A stretch of DNA of 64,000 nt, taken from Polyodon spathula (taxonomy: Eukaryota > Chordata > Actinopteri > Acipenseriformes > Polyodontidae). The DNA lies in contig NC_054535.1 in the NCBI RefSeq assembly GCF_017654505.1, positions 40,924,664-40,988,663 of the forward strand, given 5' to 3'. Below, one piece after another: positions 1 to 11,942 of the stretch. Positions within the stretch are counted from its first letter, which is position 1. Every line of letters begins with the position of its first letter. The translations under genes were made by a program, and so were the position numbers. Below the pieces are notes generated by a model. That model was not told the origin of the DNA, did not search any database, and worked only from the letters and a program-made list of their open reading frames with translations.

Positions 1-32
1 TATTTATTTATTTATTTATTTTTTTAAATGGC
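1..32. repeat. (TATT)n microsatellite
   Basis: The window opens in a TATT tetranucleotide run that probably extends beyond its left edge. Confidence 0.8.
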
Positions 33-3000
33 ATTTTTTTCCAGTTTTTTACCCCTATCTCTTTCCAAAATGTCAGTTGATAGTACTTTTCCTCATTTGT
101 GAAAAGTCGACAACTGAATCAGAACACAGCATGTTTTTCAGGGAAATATTCCAGCCGCAAGTTTTTGAAAGGAATGGCCCTCTGAATTTTTAGGAAAAAT
201 AATGTTGCTCACAAATCTTAATAAACCTCTCATTTCACTGGATGTTAAATGTCTGTCGGGATCAGTTGGACTTTTTAACTGTAGCAATCTTGCCTCACCT
301 CGTACCTTAGAACCCTGCGTTGACTGTAGCTCCTTCTCATTTATATGCTGCGTTTTCTACGGTTTATTTGAGACATTTTTTAAAATTTGTGTAGGATCTT
401 TATCTTTACAAGGAATAGCTCTGCTGAGACCAAATGTTATTTCAATCAGAGTGTTGATAACCGTGGTTTTGTTGCTTTTGTTGCTTTTGTTGCATGTGGA
501 ATATGATGAAGTGATTTCACTAAATTAGACGTTTCTTAATGGCATAAAAGTTTATTCTAAAAATTAATTAAAAAAAAAAACAGTAGCAAGTCTAATTATA
601 AATAATCCTTCAATTCATTTTTTGAAGAAACCAAAAGTTACTCTGAATCAACAAAAATCAATTATTTTAATTTTAGAACAGTAAGGATTATAGAAAAAAT
701 AATACTTACCTGATCGAACTAACGCTATATTAATTTGGGAAATCTAGACATTGAATTCACAGTGGTTTAGTTTTATAACTTCATGACCTACTTTCAAGAA
801 CTCAATCCCAAGAATTTGGTACCTTGTCTTTGATTGACTACAATGCGCTTCTTTAGTGTGACGTGGCATCCATGGTGATTGTTGCTACGTGGTTCCAAAC
901 AAACAGGCAAGTCTATAGTAAAAGTAATTAGTGTGTTTTAAAACATGTGTAAACTTGTATAGTAAGAGGTCATTTTTTTAATGTAAATCAAATTATAGCT
1001 AGTAAACAGCATGGTGCCGTGTTTTGCTGCAGACTACAACTACCATTCAGAAAGATAAAACTGAAAAATGTATTCCTGAACACCCTTGTCATCTGTCAGC
1101 CATATCTGTAAAACATATAACAATTCAAGGAAGAAAGTAAGATGCCCATTTAATAACAATTTGAGCCATTCCAGATTGTATGGTAAGCTTAATCATTCAG
1201 ACGCAATTAAGCTTGTTACTAATTAATGTATCTGTTATTCAGGTCTGTTCTTCAAAATAGACTAATGTAAATCTGCTTTGTGAAAATAATAATATCAATT
1301 TAACAAAGGTTTTCCACTCAAAACACGTTAATAATATTACTTTCACTTTGGGCAACTAAAATACCTGTCCTAACCCAGTTTCCCAGGAGAACATGGGCTT
1401 AAATGGTAACCACTTTTTGGGGCACTACTATACCTTTAAATAAAAACACATTTCAAATTTTGCATAAAAAAGCTTTTGCTTTTTATTTAAACAAAATGCA
1501 TAACATTTATTTACAATATTCTGAGGTAATGTGTCCATGCAGAGAACAATGGTAGTGATATATATATTATATCAAATGATAAAGTGAGTGAATTTTAGTG
1601 GGAAACTTAACTCAACTTCGTAAGTTTTAGCCTTCCTACTGGCATTAACTTTGGCTTTCAAGACACCAAGTGCACATATGAGAATGATTGAGATTTCCAT
1701 CATTTGAGTTTTCTTCCTTTTTAATTTGTTGCTCTTCCCTTTAAAAAAAGTGAGCGACTAAAACATTGAAAGCGCCATGTTGATTTGAACCAGGTAGCAA
1801 CCATTGTCAGTGGTGTAAGCACCAAAGATTTGTATCAAAGACCTTCTATATACATAGAATAGAAAATATCTTTGGCTGTATATTAGAGGTTGTGGGGTAT
1901 GTAAATGTTACAATGGTGCATTCTGGAATTTGTAGTTTTCTTGCCTACTGATTGCACATCAAAACCCCACAAAAGAGCTACAAGTCCCTGTGTGCCATTA
2001 ATTTTAAAGCTGAATCTTTTTTTTTTTTTTTTTTTTTTTCTTTCCGTAATAACTCACAGCAAGCAATGGCAGGAATCAGGAGTATCTTTTAGTCCCTCTC
2101 AATAACTTAAAGAAACAGACAACGATACCAATTTAAAGCTGCCTTAAAGAGCCATCTTGATACCCATGTGACTTTTGTTAGAATTGCATGAGGGTTGCAT
2201 TGCCTGCTCGTCATCCTGTTTACACTCATTGTGAAACCCAAGACAAACAAACAAACAAATAACTCGTATCTAGAAAATCAATTACATTACCCTCAAAAAG
2301 ATTTCACCCTGTAAAAAGACATTTTACTGTTTTAAGGAATGTTTTATTCAGGACTGCTATTTTAAAGATGATTTCGGTTAATTTAATCAAGTCTATAGTT
2401 CATTAAACCTTGTCTCCACTGTTTGACTGAGGTTTAGAAGTTCATGTTTACTTTTCAAATTGCCTTTACATTTTATGAATAGGGTCACGGGATGCCATTA
2501 CACTTGGAATGGATCCTGTATATTATAGATTTTAAACTGTTTAAATTCAAGAAACACAGATTCAAGATTACTTTCATTTTTCTATTCAAATCAGATTAAA
2601 AAAAATAACACAACAACGTGCAATACGTATTTTGCCAAATAGTTGATTGTAAAATAAATGTAGAATGGACAGATAACTCACAAAATGTATTTTAAATGCA
2701 GAAACCAGATTAGTGCTCTATTTGATGATGCCATCAGTTTCCCAAGAAGCTTAACTCCGCAAACCCTTATAGACACAGCTTCTGATAACAAATCTTTATA
2801 AAAAAAAAAAAAAAAAAAAAACAAGGATTGTTTTTGTTTCTCAAGGAAGATGTCTGTATGGCAATTTTGGACATCATTATCTCGTTTCTTGATCACACAA
2901 AACACCCACTGTGGATGTTTTCTATGGCTGCCTGGAGTAGTCAGCTGGTATCATGTTTAACACACCCTGAGGCTTAAAGCAGAATATCTTCAGCTGTATA

Positions 3001-6000
3001 GACGTGCAGAGGCTACAATACTCTTCCACAGTTTAGAATCTGTTAACTTTATTTGAACCTCAAAATCATACTTAACATTTGCTTGTATCCTGCAATGCAG
3101 CCTACAATGCTGCATAATATTTAACAACTTGCTTCCAAACACCCAGAGCATGATTTAATAACAGTGAATTTAGCAAGTGTCACATTTCCTTCTTGTACAA
3201 TTTGCTTAAAAAATGTCAGGGGCACTTCCTTTACTTCAGCAATTACATTTATTATTTTGCATTTGCTATGTGATTAAGCTCTACCCCCCCCCCCCCCATT
3301 AATTAGTAAAATGTGCAATTAGAACAGTATTCATAGAAAATAAGTGTTATGGCACAATTAAAATATCTCTGTCAAAAAAAGAAACAAAAAAAAAATGAAA
3401 TTGGTGTGCTTGTTTGAGCTTGGAAAAGTGGTTTTATAAAGTAACTGCTCCCATCCTTCTCTTATAGGGGTAACATATCAACAGCACTCTATCGTTCAAT
3501 GTTTGTATATGAATGAGATATCATAAATGAGGTTTAAGCCTTGGTTAATACCACATTCTTCCAAAGTTTAGTTTCTGTGTACATTATGAGAAAGCACTGT
3601 CCAAGTTCATAAATTACATAGGATATTATTATTTTTCAAATGATGATTTTGTTAAAAAAACACTGGTATTTTCAACATGGACAATAAGGCACAACCTAGT
3701 GTAAAGGTTATTTTTATAACTTGAATGCATGAGCTACAGGATGTGTCTAAGAACTGATTGATATTAATGCAGTTGTGGAACATCATGGTGAGATTCAGTG
3801 GCAAGAGCATGTGAGCTCAGTCAGGTGGACACATCTGGGGAGGGCATTACTGACGTATGGGATGCTGGATGATTTTGTTTATATTCAAAATAAGTTTTAA
3901 AGGGACCCTGAAAATACCATTTCCTTTTCATTTAACCTTTTTTTTTGTAATTTTTTTTAGTTTAAGCTTTGCAATTTAGCACTTATTTTCTTTGCTATAT
4001 TTTATGCTTTATTCCAATTTTCTCTTTGTTTCACCATAGCATACCAAAGTACATTTTTATGAGGATAAGATCTCATTTTTTTTACAGTAGAGATCTGGCA
4101 AGGAGTTGGTTATTGAAGGCAAATTGTAAAACACATGATTAATTAGCAGTGTCCTGTTCAGAAGAAAAAAAAACATTAGAGAGGAATATATTATTGTAAC
4201 AGGAAACACTAGAAAGAAACAATTTAGTTACAGGAAGAGCTGTTACAATTATTGTAATGGTCTCTTGCTTCCGTTTAAAATTATTTTAAATTCATATTAT
4301 CATATATTTGGAACTCAAGCCAAACTGTTATTATATCATAACAACACTGGAGCGTTTTACACTAAAACTTGTTCAGAGATAGCAAAAGTATTATACAGCG
4401 CAAGGGAAAGCACTTCCCAAGTCTGTGATATGTAGTAATGTATACTCTGTCATTGTAAAGGGTAGTTTTTATTTCTGCAAGTCCCCAACCTTGTGAAAGT
4501 GATTTAAGTAAGATTTAATGCTGTTGGCACTATTTGTGCTTCTGGCAAAGCAAGTTCAACTGAGTCTCAAGTGATATTTATATAAACTGGCACTGTCGCA
4601 CTTTTGTAGATTGGATTGCTTCCCATTTTAATTACCAGTCAACATGTTTATCCCCAGTTACACAATACAGTATCTTAGCTAATAATTTGACCCAGTATGA
4701 CAGTGGATTTTAGTTACTTTCATGCAAATGTTTATGTAGGTCCAACTGCATTATCCAACAACACTTTTGAGCAGGACCATGGAAAGTAATCGTAATACTT
4801 CTTCATGAAGCCCTTTCCCAAGCGATAGCTATATTTGTCCATAGAGGATGTCCAAACATAACTGAGCTATTATATTACAATATTAATGTTTAGCACCAAA
4901 GGGGGTAAAGTGTCACTTCTGGAACCTCTGACAGACACCACAATGTTAGCTCTTGTTTTCCCCCTGAATTTAACACATTTGTCTTATATTAGAATTTTTA
5001 GTTTTGGAAATTGTATTCTATTTTAGTGTGAAGAAATCTGAGCAAAAAACAGTTCATGGCTTTTTGTTTTTGATTCCGCAGCAATTCCCCACAGTAGAAT
5101 TAAAGGTCAGTGGACTTCCCTTCAATCCCACTACCAAGTCACTTACTTCTTACTCCTGGCCTTTGGAGAAAAAAGGCCAGCCCTATAGGTGCGCTCACTG
5201 GGTATGATAAGAAGAAACCGGACCTGCAGATGCCTCCCTGACCAGCAGAAGCACCAGGACCTATGCTACACTCCCTGAAGAACAACATATTTATATTTTA
5301 ACATAAAAATGGTATCACAATGCAGACTAGTAATCTATTACTGTGCTTCCCTGTCAACATGCTATCATATCAGGATCACTATTCAAACAATGCGTTCCAA
5401 ATATATTAAATTGCTAAATTACATAGATTTCTAATGTCACTGATAAGACAGAGGTTTTATAATTCTATCCAAATGGTATTTTTCAAACCTTTTTCTGTAG
5501 GGTGTGTTTGGGTATCTTCTCAAAGACAGACACAACTCCTAACTATTTTCTGCTCTTGCATCCAGCCCTGTAAACTATCCAGCTTTTAAAAGAAAAAAAA
5601 GAAAAAATGCCAGACACTTAAGTTTATTCTCCTATGACTGACAGTGTAGTAAACACTTGTTAAACTTATTATTCCCCACAATTTGCTTGCCCCTAATCTG
5701 AGAGACAAATGCCAAAAAGTGAAGTTCAAGGCAGCATATTTCAGAAGGGTCCTAAATATCCCTGTCTTATGCTGACGTTTTAGAGTGACATCCTCGTACT
5801 TGTAAGCAGGAACGTTGCAGGTGCAGACAGCAAAGGTTGTGACTTTCCCAGCTAATTGTTCTATGTTATTGAGTAACTTTGGTATATAACCTCATCAGAA
5901 TGCTTTGACGTTACAGGAGGATTATGGAGTCACTTTGTGTTACTGCTGTGGAAAAAAAAAAATTCTAACTGAAGCAACAATCAAGAGGTTTTGTGAGAGG

Positions 6001-7910
6001 GAGTCACTAGAAACATTCTGCTGTTTTAAATACTGTCTTGATGATGAAAACCCTTCTTGGGACAAATGGTAGGCATTTTCAACTGTTAATGTAGCAGCAC
6101 TCAAAAATAAATAAATACATAAACTGCTACACAGAGACGCATGTAATTTCCTTGCATTATGGCAATACTCAAATACACTGCTGCATTAGCAAAAGTGGCC
6201 TTTTTGGTAAGCCTGGATATTCCAATTTAAAAGTAGTTTTTTTGAGAAACGAGGTTCCTTCCGGTACACCCCTAGCAATAGCAATATATTTTTCAGCACA
6301 TCATTTCGTTCAATGTGAGGATGTCACTCTAAAATGCTGTGAGTCGTGAGACGAGAGTTATAATTGTTAGAAAGCAATAGCTATCCGTGCAAGTAGCGCT
6401 TTCGTTTACCTCAGTATTGACTATCTGTGTCGATTCTCTTCCTGGCCTGATGTCACCCACCAATCTTGTCACAGGCTGTTTTTTCAAAGACATTCCAAAG
6501 ATGTGATGCCTGATATACAAAGGCATGCTGGCCCATATTTCAGCAATTTAAAAGTAGACACATGATTTGATCTTAGTGCACAGGTAGAGTTAAATGTCTC
6601 TAACAGAGATGTAAAGTAACTTGGGAACATTTGTAGTGTACACCTTAAAATCTAAGCACAGCAAGTGAGAGAGCATTCTAGTATCCATGCTGAACCACCT
6701 TAAAGCTTAATAGAGAGTAGAGTGGTGCTGGCAGTAATTTCATAATTTCATGGGTGCACAAGATAAATAAAGTATATTGTGCATTGGCTACATTTTTATG
6801 GAATTTAATTGTATAATCAATAGTGATAATATAGTAATCAGCCTACAAACAGAAAAAAATATCAATTGTCAAAGGTAAATTCTCATGCTTTATTACAACA
6901 AGATTGGTGGTAATAATAATATTAATGACATATTGTAACAATAATGTTTTATGCATTGAGTATTAATTCCTTAACAACCATGCATTGTTTTGAAGAAAAA
7001 CAGGGACCATCCCTATTGTATAGAGAATCATGCATTATTTCAGTTGGGGGGGGGGGGGCAGAATTAAGTTAAAGATTTGGTGATCTTTATACATGACTAG
7101 CTAATTAGTCACACAACCAAACCACATCTGGTAACTAATATTTGGAAGAAAGAATTAGAAAAGCTGAAGAAACCCCCAGAATGATTAATAATTTGGCATA
7201 ATATAAATGATTCCAGAAACCCAGCTCACCAGTTAATACATATTAAATGAATCCACAGTGGCCACAGTTGAGGTCCTTGGTAGCACCTGTCCTCTCTGGC
7301 CTGCTTGCGGTGGGACAGGATGTATGGCCTTCCTTTTTACTACTGTTATATTCAGGCAGAAATGGCCCAGGACAAATTGAGGGTTTTAATTGGTTGAAAA
7401 GGATTCAATGACATACCAATATCTCAGTACATCCGCACAGCTAAGGATGTCATCACAATAAATTTTATTTGAACAAATAATTTCATATTTCAATGCCAAA
7501 CTGACATGCATTGCAGCCAGTGGTCAGAACCCAAAAATGAAAATATATATTTGCTATAAACTATAAGAACAGCACATTCATGACAATATATAATCTTACA
7601 GATTTCCAAAAACATTGAACCCAAACAATGGTTGAAGAAAAATAAGTAGAGTAAAAGTAGTGGGCTATTGCTTCTTGGGTCATTGGTTCTTTTAGTTTAC
7701 CAGAAAGACCAGAAGCTATTATATATTCAACAGCAGCAGAATTATACTCTATATAGCAAAATAAAACCTTTTTTTTTTCACCTAAAACCTGTTTGTAAAT
7801 CCCTTCTAAGACCAGTAGTAGTATTGCCTTCAACAGAACAAAAATCTACTTTAACAAAAAAGGGAATAACTTTTCTGACTGTCCTTTACTTATTTTTTGT
7901 TTAAAATTTT
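33..7910. other. AT-rich non-coding stretch, no gene recognised
   Basis: I find no protein domain, RNA gene or terminal repeat. Open frames are short (at most 108 codons) and low-complexity. Homopolymers stand out: T at 2017-2039, A at 2800-2821, C at 3284-3297 and G at 7046-7058. A 24-bp stretch at 5082-5105 lies between a possible acceptor and a weak donor, which is not enough to call an exon. The stretch could be intergenic or intronic. Confidence 0.6.
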
Positions 7911-8022
7911 TGGTTCCCTGTCAAGTGGAATGACAACCATTACCGAATGGAAAGAGCCTCTCTGACCCGTCAATCACTGAGCATGTATAAAAAAGCTACC
8001 CTATCAGGGCCCTGCTGTGAGG
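7911..8022 (+). repeat. Left inverted terminal repeat of the DIRS-like element
   Basis: It pairs with 10494-10590 when that arm is reverse-complemented. The left arm carries a short insertion (about 7945-7958) and a few substitutions. TATAAAAAAG at about 7986-7995 is present in both arms and could serve as a promoter element. Confidence 0.85.
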
Positions 8023-8403
8023 GTGGAGTCTCTCCCACCTCCTGCTGAAGAGAGACGTCCTCACAGTAGTCATTTTCTCTCTCACCTCACTGAGACAACA
8101 CTCAAATCGCTTTGCGCTCTCCTTGTGTTGGAACTTGGCTCTTTTGCATGATAAAAAACTCAGGATCAAGTCCCTAGCCTGCAAAAACTAATTCGCTATA
8201 GTAAGCTTCTACATTTAAGAGTGTATTGAGATTGCTAGTCGCCTTAGTCTCCTCAGGTAGATTACTACTGAATAGAGCTGGTTTCGACCCCTCTATAGAG
8301 ATTGGTGCAAAGCTCTTTTCTCTTTCTTTCTCTCACTGTAGTTGCTTACTCTGCTTGATCGCGTAAGCTATTTGTGTCAGCTGCTGTCGGGTGATCCCGC
8401 TGT

Positions 8404-8600
8404 GAAGGGGTACCGACCCCAACGGCGATTGACTCGGCGCCGACTACAGCCACCCTGCGTCGACTGTGCTCGTCCTTAGCTCCAACTCCGAAGCCGATTG
8501 ACTCAGCGCTGAATACAACCACTTGGCGGCGACCGCGCTCTTCCTTGGCACCGACACCGATTGGCATGTCCTCACCTCGCCGCCGACTACGGTCACCGAT
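8404..8600 (+). repeat. Imperfect tandem repeat of about 70 bp in the DIRS leader
   Basis: A CpG-rich unit containing CGATTGACTC and GCGCCGACTAC recurs two to three times with drift. It lies between the left terminal repeat and the gag-like ORF and has no counterpart in the flanking AT-rich DNA. Confidence 0.55.
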
Positions 8601-8851
8601 GGCCCCGCGCTGCCACGTCAGTGCGCTCTGCAGGGTCCTCCGCTGGGTTTCACCAGTGTGACCAATGTGCATCGAAGCTCCCAAAGGAGGATGGGCACAC
8701 TCGCTGTGTTCGGCTCTTGGGACCAGCTCATGCAGCCAAGGCGCTGACAGGAGAGACGGACTGCTCTCCTTGACAAAGGTTTACCAACAGAACCAGGTGC
8801 AGGAGGGCAGCCCTCTTCCCATCGGACTCCCATTCCTCGGAGCGTGGAAGG

Positions 8852-9328
8852 GTGCTGTCTACTGCGACAGCCCAGGGCCTCTCTCAAGGGACCTCTGGAA
8901 CCCCGCCTACTACAGTGGTGAGGGAGCGCACTCGTACCCCTGGTTCACCTTCTCCTACCCCACCACCAGTACGGAGGTGTAAACGCCCCTCTATGGAGTC
9001 ATCGCGGTGGACATCGCCTAGGCGGCACCGTTCGAGAGGGCGCTCACTGGGCGGTAGATGCTCACTGAGGAGGTACCGCTCCCCTTCTCCTCGTCAACGC
9101 AGGCGCTCTCCTTCTGCGTCTCCGGAGAAATGCAAGAGCTCTGCGGAAAGGCATTTTGAAGAGCTGACTCAGGCTGGGAGAGCCCAGCAGGTCATGCTTG
9201 AGACCTTGCTGCAGGCTCATGGTAGACTGCCCCCTGCTACCGAGCAGGCCCAGCCCCCCCCCTACTCCCGGTCTCTGTCTCCTGTCCCACCTAGACCCAC
9301 AAGCCCCGGAGAGCTCTCCACTGCCTGA
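8852..9328 (+). pseudogene. gag-like ORF1 remnant of the DIRS-like element
   Basis: A 158-codon open frame begins with a Thr/Pro/Ser-rich segment. It is followed by an Arg/Ser-rich stretch (residues about 45-95, many RSR, SPR and RRR motifs) and a short helical-looking segment (about 95-125, ending in AQQVMLETLLQAHGRLPP), then a proline-rich tail. Basic Ser/Arg-rich first ORFs are usual in vertebrate DIRS elements, where they are thought to bind the RNA intermediate. Its position just upstream of the RT piece in the same orientation supports this role. No zinc knuckle is present. The true start is uncertain because upstream frames are overlapping and broken. The assignment rests on position and composition, not on a recognised domain. 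Confidence 0.5.
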
Positions 9329-9433
9329 AGTTCGGACGTGTCCAATCTCACCACTTCTGTTGGGTAGGCCACAGCCAGGAGCTCCACTCCGACCCTACCA
9401 CATACCTCTCAGAGGGAGGAGTTCCGTGCACTG

Positions 9434-9922
9434 ATGCAGCGCCCAGCTGCTGCTATTGATATTCCCTGGCCTGTGGAACAGGAAGGAAAGGGGAATCGTT
9501 TCCTTAAACAAAGAGGCCACCCTACACAGCATGCTCTTCCTCTCTGTGAAGACTTTTTGGAGTTGGTTCGCACTTTCTGGAACCACCCAGCTTCTGTTCT
9601 CTCTGTCTCTAGAACAGAGGAGTCCCTGCTGCACACCGCCAGAGCCCAAGAAGCTGGCCTGGGTACGTTCCCTCCCATCGGGGACACAGTCACTGTCACC
9701 TTCCCCCCTCAAAATCGGACTGACCACTGGACACAACCCATGGCAAAGCTGCAACCAGGACTCCTGGGTGCTCATGACTATGAGACACGGTTACGCTCTG
9801 CAATTTCATTTGGGCTCTCCGCCTTTCAAGGGTGTGCTCCCTACACTGTCGGACCAGCGTGTGCGATTCTCCTCCAACAGGAGATCGCCATTCTTCAACA
9901 AAGCATGCCATGCGCTTGGTAG
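9434..9922 (+). pseudogene. DIRS-like ORF segment leading into the RT
   Basis: A 162-codon open frame reads through DIPWPVEQEGKGNRFL, LVRTFWNHPAS and QPMAKLQPGLLGAHDYETRL and ends in EIAILQQSMPCAW just where the RT homology begins in another frame. The RT frame picks up at about 9905-9920, which indicates a frameshift near 9900. In intact DIRS elements this region is the gag/pol linker and the approach to RT motif 1. I recognise no enzyme motif here, and placement depends on its neighbours. The minus-strand frames over the same bases are shadows. Confidence 0.45.
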
Positions 9923-10215
9923 AGCCAAGCGATGCCCTAAGCAGGTTCTACTCCAGGTACTTCCTGGTACCCAACAGGGACGGTAATTTCCGACCTATGC
10001 TGGACCTCAGGGTCCTCAAAGCGTTCCTCCAACAACGGAAATTCAACATGTTGACTGCACAGCGTATCCTCCAGTCCGTCCAGCAGGGCGACTGATTCAC
10101 ATCGATCGACCTGCAAGACGCCTACTTCCATGTCCCGATCACTCCCATGCACAGAAAATATCTACGCTTTGCCTTTCAAGGCAGCGTGTACGAATTCTGT
10201 GTTCACTTTCGCCAT
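9900..10215 (+). pseudogene. Reverse transcriptase N-terminal fragment (DIRS type)
   Basis: The frame reads SRFYSRYFLVPNRDGNFRP then MLDLRVLKAFLQ, the fingers region of DIRS-type RTs. It continues past an in-frame TGA at 10093 into FTSIDLQDAYFHVPI, which is RT motif A with the first catalytic aspartate (the D of the SIDLQDAY stretch). The TGA sits where the family usually has Trp, so it looks like a nonsense mutation. Homology stops at about 10215, so the palm motif with the paired catalytic aspartates and the RNase H are deleted. The next recognisable sequence is the recombinase. RT of this class would copy the element's RNA; this copy cannot. Confidence 0.8.
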
Positions 10216-10238
10216 CAGTTAGTGCACCAACACATGCT

Positions 10239-10547
10239 GTGACAACGTCCTGGAGACAGTCCAACCAGTTGTTTGTCTGCTACGGGTCCCGTTGTAAAGG
10301 TCAAGCCCTTTCGAAGCAACTTCTGGCACACTGGGTGTCGGATGCCATACGCTTGGCTTATGAACAGACAGACTCCCCCATGCAAGGGGACATTACGACC
10401 CATTCCACCAGGGGCCAAGCGACTTCGTGGGCTCTCTTTCATGGCTTTGCAATGCTGCAACCTGGACAGGTAGTCAGACATTTGCGCATTTTTACCTCAC
10501 AGCAGGGCCCTGATAGGGCAGCTTTTTTATATGTGCTCAGTGATTGA
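10239..10547 (+). pseudogene. Tyrosine recombinase C-terminal fragment (DIRS type)
   Basis: A 102-codon frame contains LLAHWVSDAIRLAYEQ, then ITTHSTRGQATSWALFHG, which holds the H-x-x-R box of tyrosine recombinases in the form typical of fish DIRS elements. A C-terminal segment with FLYVLSD follows, whose Tyr is a possible nucleophile. In intact elements this enzyme inserts a circular DNA copy without an integrase and without target duplication. The N-terminal half, including the first catalytic arginine, was lost in the internal deletion, so it is inactive. The frame ends just inside the right terminal repeat, as expected. Confidence 0.85.
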
Positions 10548-10590
10548 TGGGTCATTCGGTAAGGGTTGTCATTCTTTTCAGGGAACCAGG
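10494..10590 (-). repeat. Right inverted terminal repeat of the DIRS-like element
   Basis: This is the reverse complement of the left arm, ending at GGGAACCA followed by the flank. The similarity runs about 95 bp with few mismatches. Confidence 0.85.
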
Positions 10591-11040
10591 GTTATGGTAA
10601 TAACCTAACGTTAGATGTAAAGGGTGAGAAACAGAAAGGCAGCTCCTCACATAATACACGTTTACCTTTACCTGCCTTTTTTTTCTAAAATTCCAACCCC
10701 CTAATTAAAAGGAAGTTTCTAAAATGTAAAGAGGCATACTGTGCACATTTGAGACAGGTTTTTAAATTGGCCCTAAAACTGAAATAAATGAATACGTAAA
10801 TTGAGCCTGTTTCATACATTTTATCCTGCAGTCTGATACCTCTGATGTAGGACTAGTGACGGATCTTTCCCAGGAGGCAGAGGGCATGCAACATTGGAAT
10901 TGTACATTAGCAGGAAGCTGCTTGCATGAGACTTAGGTCAGGTATGCTGTAATCGAGAAGGAATGCCTAGCCGTCATAAGAAAAAAATTAACCAAAAGCA
11001 AGCCCACGTACAGTGTTTGTATACACCAAAAACACAACAT
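10591..11040. other. Flank between DIRS-like and Ngaro-like relics
   Basis: Nothing is recognised beyond a CTAACGTTAG palindrome at about 10604-10613, immediately outside the DIRS end. Confidence 0.4.
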
Positions 11041-11375
11041 TGCGTGGGCCCCAATTCTGCTGGGGCCTACGCTATAGCGTAATAACGGGTAATCCGGTCC
11101 TGCTGGTGCAGCCTGCTAAACAGAAAACAATAAAATAATAAATCTATGTGACGTGTAGATCTGGGTGAACAAAAAATATAAGGCAGAGGAGCATCCTCAA
11201 CGGGGAGGCTAAGAGATTCTGAGAATCCCCAATTGCTAAAAATTGGTGCGCTGTGGTCAACCCGGTGAACAAAAACTAAAAAAGAAAAAAAAATGGTCAT
11301 ATATGTGAATAAATATATAAATATGGCCGCCTACTCCACATCACACATTCGCAAACAATTCAAATAAAAATAGTG

Positions 11376-11406
<31 letters not shown>

Positions 11407-11657
11407 AAAGTGTATTAAACATCATACATTTAAATCAATTGGCTTCCATTTACTTCCCTTTCTTAGGGTCCCAAGCCATCCATCTTTAGGGTTCCTAGAC
11501 CTTTGGCCGCCTCCTCTCCAGGCCATAAAAAAACAAAAAACATGAATAGAATAATTATACATATTACTAATAGGCAGTATCATATTGCAAAATACATTTT
11601 TTTGTTTATATATGACAAAGGATATGGCAGGGTTGGATCCTGGAGTAAAATCCTTCA
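11041..11657 (-). other. Possible 3' end of the Ngaro-like element
   Basis: This stretch lies downstream (on minus) of the recombinase fragment. It contains a 12-bp perfect palindrome, ACGCTATAGCGT (about 11069-11080), and a GGGGCC/CCCC-rich hairpin just left of it. Ngaro elements end in split direct repeats; I could not pair such repeats here. A C20 run followed by A13 lies at 11377-11409. Confidence 0.25.
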
Positions 11658-11942
11658 TTAGGATGCAGGTTCCGCGTCTTGTTGGGCAACGAGAATATCT
11701 TTAATATTGCTCCTTATGTAAATCTCATAAGCATCTGAAAACCAACGACCAAGCTTTTTGATGACATGCGCAGGAATGTTTTGCTCAGCAGCTGTGTTTG
11801 CAGTGCCAATCCCGGAAGAATGACACGAATAGTTTGAGGAAGAAAGGTCGCTTTTTTGGAGAAGATCTTGGTCTTGCAGAAAACCAATATCTGGAGATGT
11901 CAGGTTCTTCGCAGTTAGAAATAGCGGAATGTCACTGTACTA
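11658..11942 (-). pseudogene. Tyrosine recombinase fragment, Ngaro-like
   Basis: About 94 codons are open on the minus strand, ending with TAA at 11658-11660. The frame contains DIPLFLTAKN, then SCHSSGIGTANTAAEQNIPAH, VIKKLGRWFSDAY and EIYIRSN. This is the layout of the C-terminal catalytic half of Ngaro/DIRS-group recombinases: H-x-x-R box, GRW(S) box and a closing Tyr. The box I arginine position reads Gly (HSSG), so a catalytic residue is gone. It has no start codon and no RT next to it, and the frame is stopped upstream by TAG, so this is a truncated relic. Crypton recombinases are an alternative, but the GRWFSDAY segment fits Ngaro better. Confidence 0.7.

Larger units (their letters stand above)
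7911..10590 (+). mobile_element. DIRS-like tyrosine-recombinase retrotransposon, internally deleted
   Basis: The ends are inverted copies of each other: 7911-8022 matches the reverse complement of 10494-10590, including TGGTTCCCTG at the outer end, TTACCGAATG, ATCAATCACTGAGCA and TATCAGGGCCCTGCTGTGAG. Between them, in order, are a GC-rich leader with tandem repeats, a basic/serine-rich gag-like ORF, the N-terminal part of a reverse transcriptase and the C-terminal part of a tyrosine recombinase. This order and inverted (not direct) termini are DIRS hallmarks. At about 2.7 kb it is roughly half of a typical full element. The core of RT, the RNase H and the methyltransferase-like domain are missing, so it is a dead or non-autonomous copy. 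No target-site duplication is expected for this class. Confidence 0.85.

Noticed and set aside
5077..5215. Possible exon after an acceptor-like CCGCAG
   Set aside because: The pyrimidine tract is weak, the donor (GTCAGT) gives a 24-bp exon only, and no conserved peptide is apparent.
8346..9922. Numerous overlapping frames on both strands in the DIRS leader and gag region
   Set aside because: GC-rich sequence gives chance frames. Only those collinear with the plus-strand RT and recombinase were kept.
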